Positions 56,532-64,000 of a stretch of 64,000 nucleotides of DNA are shown here, in pieces. Each line of letters opens with the position of its first letter. Position 1 is the stretch's first letter. Under the pieces are notes generated by a model that saw only the letters and a program-made list of their open reading frames with translations, did not search any database and was not told the DNA's origin. Source of the DNA: Nematostella vectensis (Eukaryota; Cnidaria; Anthozoa; Actiniaria; Edwardsiidae); NCBI RefSeq assembly GCF_932526225.1, contig NC_064039.1, positions 14,774,139 to 14,838,138 of the forward strand, written 5' to 3'. Position numbers and translations under genes: made by a program.

Positions 56532-57317
56532 TTCAGCGAGACGCCTTTAGCGGGGGTAGGAGTCCTCTCGGTAGTTCTTTTGAGACGTAAAGGGAAACAA
56601 AAATTTAGAAAACACTATAAACACACATCAAAATAAACACATTATCCATCCTGAGCACTCAGGAACCTTAAGCCGCCAATAAACAAGGAAAAACGTGTTT
56701 ATAAAACTCTCTCAGTTGGGAAAAAAACTGTGCCACGTGACCCCCTATGTTACTGGCACGCGGCAAAGCAAACGTGACCAATAAAAAAAAAATGTTTTGG
56801 AAATTAGCGCTAAATTTAACGTGACTCACTCATCAGCTCATTTTTTATGAGTACATATTTATATTCATGGTTTGATTAGAGACCGTTTTCAGTTTTCCTA
56901 CCATCGAGTACATTTCTTTTCTGACTACATTCATGTTCAGTTGTTATTAGCATGTGATGATCCCCTAGAGCGTGGAGCACAAGTGGAAAGTTTTGAACAC
57001 CCCTAAGGGATAGCATTTAGTAGAATTTAATGCCCTCGAAATAGGACGATCACTCCCGCTTACTATGGATAGTTTCATCGGGGTATGTGCTTGATAGAGG
57101 TTTTAACTAAATTGATTTTGACTAGTGGTTAGTTTTGTAGTGGTTGTTAACCGCATTTGACTTGCATTTCATTTGCAGTCATTTGAAGCTACACTGCGCC
57201 AATATTGACTCTAGTTTTACCTTATAGATCAAGTAAAAAAAGAAAAAGTGTTCATCAAATTTCTTATGAGAGTAGCCTCTCACAACAGCAAACCCGTAAC
57301 GGGGAGGGGTAGAAATC
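56532..57317. other. Intergenic between two divergent candidate genes
   Basis: AT-rich with no repeats noted. If both flanking candidates are real, it would be their shared upstream region. Confidence 0.3.
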
Positions 57318-57578
57318 ATGCTGACCATTTTGACCATAAGTCCAATATCAAGAAACGCCCAAATCCACGTAGACCGGTTGATGATCGAGGAAGTTGGGGC
57401 CTTCCGAGGAGACTTCAAAGCTCTGCAAAATCAACTTCACATCTGTTATCTTGTTTTGCGACCAAGAAAGGATGTTTTGTTTATGAGCGAAGTGATTTGC
57501 CTATTAGATGGCAGAAAAATGCCGCGAACACTTTTAGGCGCGCTCCAAGAGATGCAAAAACATTATGAATCAACTTGA
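57318..57578 (+). CDS. Possible short coding region, unknown
   Basis: An 86-codon frame (MLTILTISPISRNAQIHVDR onward, ending MQKHYEST) with balanced composition and an amphipathic pattern. Another frame over the same bases is also open (57248-57568), so coding status is uncertain. It may be an exon of the same gene as 57887-58357. Confidence 0.25.
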   Translation: MLTILTISPISRNAQIHVDRLMIEEVGAFRGDFKALQNQLHICYLVLRPRKDVLFMSEVICLLDGRKMPRTLLGALQEMQKHYEST

Positions 57579-57886
57579 GTTTCAGGCAGGGGGGACCAGG
57601 TCAACCACTGGTCAATTGGCGGGTATTTCTGTAATTAGCTTTTTCATCGAGGAATCTCTAATTCCCTAATGAGCCACTGCTGCTAGGCGAATAGGCGTGC
57701 ATATGAGGGTGGATCGCATAGTAATAGGTTTTCATAAAAACATATCTGCATCTGCTGTTTTTTAACTTGTATGGAAAAAGCGAAATTGTAACATCACAGA
57801 CATTATTCAAGAATCACCAGTCGAATCTTTAGGCTATATAAACCCTTTGTTAATGAGATATTCACTAAGTAGCGGGCTGATTATAA

Positions 57887-58357
57887 TTGCCGGTGGTAAT
57901 GTTCCTCTTTTCCCCCATGTCCACGAAACACGTGAGAAAAACAGGTGATGCAAACGGGGAGGGAGGGGGGGGGAGGGCTGCTATGTTTGGGGGGAGGACA
58001 CTGTCAGGAATAATCGAATTTTCAACAGACAGAGAAAAGAATGGACATATCAAAGAAATCAATGACGATCTCCGTGCTCTAGCTGGCGATTTAGATAATG
58101 TGGAATTTATTGTTAACAGTAGGCTGACCAGACGTGCGAACGGAGAACTAAACAGACAAGTGTTCTTTGACGAAATACCCCTCGACAACCACTCAGGCAC
58201 ACGCATCCTTGCGGCAAACTTAAAAGACTCCCTAGGGCTTAGACAAGCCAGTCACGCCAACAGCTTCAGCTCGCAAATTGATCAAAATCTTACTATCATT
58301 TATAAACACCACCTGCAGTACCATAAAGATCCTATGTTGAAGGGACTTGAAGCTTAA
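57887..58357 (+). CDS. Possible coding region, unknown
   Basis: A 156-codon frame. After a Gly-rich stretch (NGEGGGGRAAMFGG) comes a charged helical part with KNGHIKEINDDLRALAGDL and RQVFFDEIPLDNHSG. Codon composition and lack of repeats make it look more protein-like than its surroundings. No domain is recognised, and the first 30 residues may be non-coding read-through; a later ATG or an acceptor could be the real start. Confidence 0.35.
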   Translation: MPVVMFLFSPMSTKHVRKTGDANGEGGGGRAAMFGGRTLSGIIEFSTDREKNGHIKEINDDLRALAGDLDNVEFIVNSRLTRRANGELNRQVFFDEIPLDNHSGTRILAANLKDSLGLRQASHANSFSSQIDQNLTIIYKHHLQYHKDPMLKGLEA

Positions 58358-59226
58358 AAGCTTCTTGCTGCTAGGCTCGATTTCCAGCTTGGTTCTGTGA
58401 GCCCGTGGGGCCGTTGAGGACTAGTTAGCGGGCTGGACACACATTTTGACACAATGCTGTCACGATTACATTAATGCGTATCTAGCTTTTTGTGTGTGCC
58501 CCCTTAGTGTGTACGCCACTCTTTCCATCCAAGGTGTCTCAGTGAAAATACAAATTTTTCTCACTAAGCCGAATGGAAATTTTCCCTTTAAACACGAGGT
58601 TCCGCTATAAAAGGGAAGGCTCCCCCCATCCCCGGGCTCAAGAACAATCAGTTATCAATCAGCCGTCAATGAGAGGACAATTGCTCTGAGTGCTAAATTC
58701 AAATTAAATATTCTAAACGAAAATAAATATCACTCCTAGAGTTGTCCATCTTAAAATGCTTCCATCTATCGTAAAATAATGCTGTACCAAACAAGCTGTG
58801 TGCTCTAAAATACGAGCATTTTCATCACAGCGCGAGAATAATTTATGCAGATGCATTAGAATATTGATAGCGCAAAAATTTTGCACCGAAAACGTGAGTG
58901 GACAGCGAATCACTAATTATATCAACCTCTTACTATATCAATCTCACAACTGTCTTTTTACCTGTACAAAAATAGTTTTATTCCAGCCGACCTAGGCTCA
59001 GAGATAAGCAATTTTACAGGAGGCTTATAATTTGTGACTGCAAGCGTTGCAGTGTTCTGATTATAATTGCAAATTTGAGCAGGGGTGGGAGGAGCTTTCC
59101 TTTCACACTAACTGCACTGGTAAGGTGCCTGAGGAAAAATGCATGCTAGCTTCAGCCAATGTCAAGCACGTTTTTAACATATATTTTATTATTAGAATAC
59201 ATTTGGAGTTATGATTAAAATACCTT
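58358..59226. other. Intergenic, no gene seen
   Basis: AT-rich, no supported frame, repeat or RNA gene. Confidence 0.4.
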
Positions 59227-59546
59227 ACAGGCCCGTACCCAGGATTTTTCTTGGGAGGGGGTCCGAAATCTAATTTTTCCGGGGGGTGGGGGGGGGGGGG
59301 GGGGAGGGTTCTCTGATGAAAATCTGAACACCCCCGAAAAAACAAAAGAAAGGATTTTTTTAATGCCTTTGCCTATGCCTTTCCACGGGATGTTTATTGC
59401 CGGATTTGGCTAATACCAGACTGATCTAGCTTATGCTTTATAGTTCTGTCTCCTAATAGCACGTCTATTGAGAAGCGAAAGTGGACCTTCGGCCGTTGTG
59501 GGGGGTGCGTGCGCATCCCCTGCACCTCCCCTGGGTACGGGCCTGT
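59227..59546. repeat. MITE with perfect ends ACAGGCCCGTACCCAGG
   Basis: Starts ACAGGCCCGTACCCAGGATT and ends with CCTGGGTACGGGCCTGT, a 17-base perfect inverted repeat. The interior has G runs near 59281-59303 and no coding frame. CTT borders both sides, possibly a 3-bp target duplication, but longer alternatives cannot be excluded. Confidence 0.85.
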
Positions 59547-60287
59547 CTTACTTGATTTCTAACTGCCCAGTGGGAGCATCAGTGCTACAAAACAACATAT
59601 TGAACAAAGTTTCGGAGATTTGGGTGGTAACATAATAACTTGCAAACCGCAACATTGCTAGTGAGACGGAGATGTATGAGTAGTTTGCCAGTGTGACCCT
59701 TTTCTTGTGGAGATGAATCAACACGAGATTGGAGTTGTATGCTGTTAGCTTTTATAAAAACAGGGTGTTTTCGTTAAAAAATGTATTTTTTTGTCATATC
59801 CTTGTCTTGTGGTCAGTAGGGCGAGACTTTGCTGGCAATGCTGATTGATATGATTGCACGGGGCGTTAGTGCACGAACCATATGAAGATGTATATACTAG
59901 GAGAACATTGTGTTAGTCTATCAGTTACTGGCATAGTATTGCATAAGTTTCATATGGATTGTTACGCATGCTAGTTTAAAACCAAATGATAAATTGGAAG
60001 GGTTTCACCGTTCTGTATTCTTTCCGCCAAAAGTAAGATCGCGCTGTTGGGATCCAAAGACTGTCGCATAATATCGTAACCCGGAGGTTCCAACCCTAAG
60101 ATGCTAAATTCAGACGAAAACACGACAAGCTTATCAGACTTAGAAAGAATAGTGAAACCCGAGAAAAACAGAACACTTAAACCCTTCCGATACTAATTCT
60201 ACTTGAGACCTCTCTGATTCTTGAGGTGATATAGAAACCTTTAAAATCCGCAACTAACAGTTTGTAGTATTTCTGTGAATAGTTGAA
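59547..60287. other. Intergenic, downstream of the headpiece gene
   Basis: No supported frame. The 3' untranslated region of the minus-strand headpiece gene should lie at its right end. Confidence 0.4.
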
Positions 60288-63020
60288 CTAGAAAAGATCA
60301 ACGCTCTTCTTCATGTTATTTCGTTTCCATGTTGGCATGGCATAGAACTCAAACCGAGTCACCGAGAACACCTTCATGAATTCCTCGTCGGTCAAGTACG
60401 TCTGTAACACACATAAAATCAAAGTAGTATTAGTCATCGCCCTTGGAAGAGAGGGTAAGTACGTCTGTAACTTATACAACAACAAACTGATATTAGTCAT
60501 CGCCCTTGGGGGAGAGGGTAAGTACGTCTGTAACACACACAACATCAAACTGATATTAGTCATCGCCCTTGGGGGAGAGGGTAAGTACGTCTGTAACTTA
60601 TACAACAACAAACTGATATTAGTCATCGCCCTTGGGGGAGAGGGTAAGTACGTCTGTAACACACACAACATCAAACTGATATTAGCCATCGCCCTTGGGG
60701 GAGAGGGTAGGTACGACTGTAACTTATACAACATCAAACTGATATTAGTCATCGCCCTTGGGGGAGAGGGTAAGTACGTCTGTAACTTATACAACATCAA
60801 ACTGATATAAGTCATCGCCCTTGGGGGAGAGGGTAGGTACGTCTGTAACTTATACAACAACAAACTGATATTAGCCATCGCCCTTGGGGAGGGGGGTCAA
60901 GTAGTGACGTCAACGATGAGAGGAGAGAGAATTCAATAGCGACACATGGAAATGCGTTTTGTCTAAAAAGAAGAAAATTGTCCTTAGTCTATTTCCATCT
61001 GTTTTTTTTTTTTTTTTGCTTTTTCAATTGCTACTAGTTTTCGATCTTGTTGCCCAAGCCGTCGTCGTCGTCCTTGCTTAAGGTCGCTATTGTATTATTA
61101 GTTTGAGAGCTGTTTCTAATGGGTGTGTCCTGTTGGGCCACCTACCTCTAGTTTAGTCTTATCCACGCCCTTGGGCGGTCTTGGGTTAGTAGTGACTAGC
61201 TCGTCGTAGGAGAAATATGCCTACAACCACAAACAGGGTTCATCAGACATACTTATTATTAAATTCATAAATGCAACTCTCTGTTAACGAAAACCCTCGG
61301 CAAAAGAGGTTAATGTTATTAAATCTGTCGGCTAATGAGAATATTTCCCAAGAGCGGACAAAATAAAATAGGATTTCCTTACATGAGTCGGCAAAGTATT
61401 TCAGAAGGTCTAAATTCAGGGTATTATTTAGGTTCACTTTCAAAATTTTACGGTCCATTCATTCAAGGGGTGGACTAAAGTAAGATTTAGTCGACAGGTG
61501 CAGAACAGAAAGGTAAGAAAGGTACAATTATCATTCTACTAGGTGGAAGTGTTTTGAGTGAAGTGGGACACGATTTCTTACCATTGGTGCCGGTGGCACT
61601 TCAGCGCTTGCATTCAAAGGAGCTTTCTGCGAGTTTTTAACATGTTAATAATCTAAAAACCTCAATAAAACCCACATTTTATAGTAGCATGGTCCACAAA
61701 ATGGAAAAAGGCCACGGGTCTGCCACCCAAGTGCAGTGAAGGTGTGTACTGTGATCTTTATACACAAGAGGGGTGGCAAGTGAAGGTGTGTGCTGCGATC
61801 TTTATGCACAAGACGGGTGGCAAGTGAAGGTGTGTGCTGTGATCTTCATGCAGCAAGACGGGTGACAAGTGAAAGTGTGTGCTGTGATCTTTTTACAGCA
61901 AGACGGGTGACAAGTGAAGGTGTGTGCCGTGATCTTTATACAGCAAGACGGGTGGCAAGGGCCTTGAATAGAAAGTAAAAACCAGAGCAGAACTTGGTGC
62001 CAGATATGGTGCAATTGGTGTTTGAAAGGATGCGATGAATTATGTTTTTGCTCGTGATGTAATGATTTTATGTAGCGGCTAGGCACAAGAACTTGGTATG
62101 CGACAAAAAATGTGTGGCTCCTTGGTGAGTTAGAAGACATACATTTTCATCGCTGTAGCGGCGAATACGTGGCGCACTAGCTTTTTTTGGTTTAATACCC
62201 AAAGCGCCGTCTTCACCTCGGTACACAGCGCCGGCCTGGCAAGCAACAAAGACAGAGTGCAATAACAGAGTGATTCAGGATAGTGCAAGCAATAATGAAA
62301 CCACATCAGTTGGGATGGTGCATGCGAGAATGGTACAACACAGGGAAGTCTTGGCAATGATCTATACGGCGCATGCGAGAATGGTGCAACATAGAAAAGA
62401 GTCTTGACAATGATCTATAAGGTGCATGCGAGAATGGTACAACATAGGAAAGAATATTGACAATGATTCATAAGGTGCATGCGAGAATGGTACAACACAG
62501 GAAAGAGTATTGACAATTATCTATAAGGTGCATGCGAGAATGGTACAACATAGGAAAGAGTATTGACAATTATCTATAAGGTGCATGCGATAATGGGCGA
62601 ATATAACAGGCGAAACAATGCTCCCACTAGCAATACTTTCAGTGGAAGCCCTACAAAGCCCAGTGCAGACATAGGTATCCCCATAACTTAGAGACCAGCT
62701 AAAATGGCCCTGGATACTGTACAGTAATTAGCACACAAGATATTGCATACAGTAGACTTCTATTCATAATACACACAAAAAGTTTCAGGATGGTAAAGTA
62801 TAGAGCCCTGGGGGATACCCTGGTGTTTGGCGAGTGACATGACATGACCCCATGGAGTGTATACCTTGACTGGATTGTCTGAGGAAAGATGGAAATGATA
62901 AGTTCAGTAAAAATTTGATGCATACTCTATGCATATAACGTTTGTAAATGCATATCACTTACAGTTTCGCAGGGCTGATGCAGTATCGTGGTAAGAATGT
63001 GGACGAGCTGGCTTGGAGTC
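60288..63020 (-). CDS. Villin/supervillin-type protein, C-terminal exons with headpiece
   Basis: Minus-strand exons: 62963-63020 (tentative), 62143-62235, 61582-61626, 61146-61220 and 60288-60401 (TAG). Boundaries are GT-AG; the last four keep phase 0. The two final exons encode a villin headpiece: AYFSYDELVTTNPRPPKGVD, KTKLE, then TYLTDEEFMKVFSVTRFEFY and a hydrophobic/basic end with WKRNNMKKSVDLF. The headpiece is an F-actin binding module at the C-terminus of villin, advillin, dematin, supervillin and relatives. All core residues (Leu, three Phe, Trp-Lys, C-terminal Phe) are present. The upstream exons encode a Pro/Lys-rich linker. Gelsolin or other domains would be encoded beyond the window or between, and were not found. 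The gene should act in actin bundling or membrane-cytoskeleton linkage. Each intron here contains its own minisatellite. Confidence 0.88.
60393..60895 (-). repeat. 63-bp intronic minisatellite that includes the splice acceptor
   Basis: Eight copies of a 63-base unit. On the gene strand each ends GTTACAG then ACGTACTTACC; the real exon begins after the same GTTACAG with ACGTACTTGACC. Each unit also contains TGACTAAT, a branch-point-like word, so it carries all parts of an acceptor. Open frames on both strands result from the period being a multiple of 3. Confidence 0.95.
61735..61960 (-). repeat. 45-bp intronic minisatellite
   Basis: About five copies of a 44-45 base unit (GACGGGTGGCAAGTGAAGGT then GTGTGCTGTGATCTTTATGC and AGCAA) in the intron between exons 62143-62235 and 61582-61626. 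Confidence 0.93.
62325..62592 (-). repeat. About 53-bp intronic minisatellite
   Basis: About five copies of a unit containing GTGCATGCGAGAATGGTACA then ACATAGGAAAGAGTATTGAC, in the intron upstream of exon 62143-62235. Confidence 0.93.
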
Positions 63021-63059
63021 CTAAAAGGAACAGGAATTATATCATAAGAAATATCATTC

Positions 63060-63542
63060 ATGACAAGTACAATAATCACCATCACCTGCATCATCATCAT
63101 TAATATAGTCTTCACAATAACTAGCATCTTTACCAGCTTGATTATCACTACCAGTGCCATCATACTCATCATCATCATCGCTAGCATTATCATGAATGTG
63201 AAACCAAAGGCCAACATCACAATCACCATCATCATCACCATGACCACCATTACCATGATCATCAACACAATGATCATCAACACCACGACTTACAACACCA
63301 TGACAATCATCACCTTAACCATCAACACCATGACCATCAACACCATGACCATCAACACCATGACCATCATCACCATGACCATCAGCACCATGACCATCAT
63401 CACATGACCATCATCACCATGACCATCATCACATGACCACCATCACATGACCACCATCACATGACCATCATCACCATGACCATCATCACATGACCATCAT
63501 CACCATGACCATCATCACCATGACCATCATCACCATGACCAT
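63060..63542. repeat. Low-complexity (CCATGACCATCATCA)n tract
   Basis: Irregular repeats of CAT, ACC and ATG triplets, becoming regular CATCACCATGACCATCAT units after 63230. Frames over it give Thr/Ile or Met/Val-rich peptides and are not genes. It lies upstream of the headpiece exons and ends at the retroelement. Confidence 0.95.
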
Positions 63543-63653
63543 TGTACGGAACTTGCCTATACACTAAAATCCCAGGTTTCGGTTGATATTTATTCTTCTC
63601 TTTAAAATCTCTTTCTGTATAGAGTTTGTAGAATAAGTCCCGTATTATTTACA
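63543..63653 (-). repeat. Possible short LTR (3' LTR of the BEL/Pao-like element)
   Basis: On the minus strand it begins TGTAAATAATACGGG and ends TTCCGTACA, so it has the TG...CA ends of an LTR. It follows the pol end by about 50 bases and is about 111 bases long, which is short. The partner LTR is outside the window. Confidence 0.45.
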
Positions 63654-63706
63654 TCGTTGACTTTCCTCTATTACAACGTAGTCTTCATGCTGTGTTGTCA
63701 TCGAGT

Positions 63707-64000
63707 TCACTCGTCATCTTCGAGTAGGACGCGGACTTTTTCGCGCGCATCTCGTGCTGCTCCTCGAGTCGGCCTCACGATTATCTCCGATGCTGCAGGT
63801 CGCGCACGCTCTGGTATCTGCTTGCTCGCAGCTCTAATTTCTAGAGAGCAGACGAGAGTTAGTGGCCTTTGAATGATATGGCCCTTGTGAAGCAGAGACA
63901 CGCCCCGCACAATTCCTTCTCTGCCGCGCACGTGATCAACTACTTTTCCTTTCGTCCACTTGCCTTGGTTTTTGCTTTCTCCAACTAGAAGAACGACTTC
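63707..64000 (-). CDS. C-terminal end of a BEL/Pao-like retrotransposon polyprotein, cut by window edge
   Basis: The minus-strand frame is open at the right edge and ends at 63707. The residues VVLLVGES, KWTKGKVVDHVRGREGIVRG and HIIQRPLTLVCSLEI match the small beta-barrel domain found after the integrase in BEL/Pao (and similar) elements, where a W..G.V......GRDG.VR pattern and a final RP...L.PLE are usual. The last 45 residues are Ala/Arg-rich. The assignment to BEL/Pao rather than another LTR group is likely but not certain. Confidence 0.7.
   Translation of the reverse strand, partial: EVVLLVGESKNQGKWTKGKVVDHVRGREGIVRGVSLLHKGHIIQRPLTLVCSLEIRAASKQIPERARPAASEIIVRPTRGAARDAREKVRVLLEDDE

Noticed and set aside
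63060..63407. Thr/Ile-rich and Met/Val-rich frames
   Set aside because: Products of the ATG/ACC simple repeat.
1..64000. tRNA, rRNA or other structured RNA genes
   Set aside because: I looked for tRNA box-like words and conserved rRNA stretches and saw none that I could support; a covariance search would be needed to be certain.

Overview
The window looks like nuclear DNA of a marine invertebrate, most likely a sea anemone or close cnidarian relative. The reasons are AT-rich intergenic DNA, short GT-AG exons, a secreted cysteine-rich domain of a type I associate with cnidarians, a PIM-like kinase, a villin-type headpiece gene, and a dense load of Gypsy, Polinton-like, CR1/L2-like and MITE-type elements. 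The species call is inference.

Layout: 1-758 (-) is the 5' part of a rhodopsin-class GPCR gene. 759-10151 is gene-poor and holds a hairpin element and a 3.6 kb non-autonomous element with TTAA target duplications (2965-6577) that split an older repeat; another copy of that repeat lies at 9690-9892. 10152-15652 is a nearly complete Gypsy LTR retrotransposon with 278-bp LTRs and a 5-bp target duplication, but with frameshifts and a changed reverse transcriptase active site. 15838-19790 and 22575-23948 are large minisatellites (37 bp and 21 bp). 26700-32017 (+) is a six-exon gene for a small secreted protein; its fourth intron begins with a 30-bp minisatellite whose unit resembles the exon's own splice donor. 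35198-36290 is a 12-bp minisatellite. 37784-40020 (+) is a PIM-like Ser/Thr kinase gene.

The most unusual object is a GC-rich 11.7 kb element at 42744-54450. It has about 50-bp terminal inverted repeats and a 6-bp target duplication (AAAGAG). It carries a Polinton-type integrase, a decayed gene that reads as zinc finger, family B DNA polymerase, SF1 helicase and HNH domain in order, and about nine tightly packed genes of unknown function, several with membrane segments. I see no recognisable double-jelly-roll capsid, packaging ATPase or maturation protease, so it is either a divergent Polinton-like family or a shortened derivative. It shares internal palindromes and upstream motifs, and is itself interrupted by a CR1/L2-like insertion with its own target duplication.

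After it come two weakly supported coding regions (55942-56531 on - and 57318-58357 on +), a MITE with clear inverted repeats (59227-59546), and on the minus strand the 3' exons of a villin/supervillin-type gene (60288-63020). Three of its introns each carry a different minisatellite, one of which includes a copy of the splice acceptor and first exon bases. The right edge (63707-64000, -) is the 3' end of a BEL/Pao-like retrotransposon.
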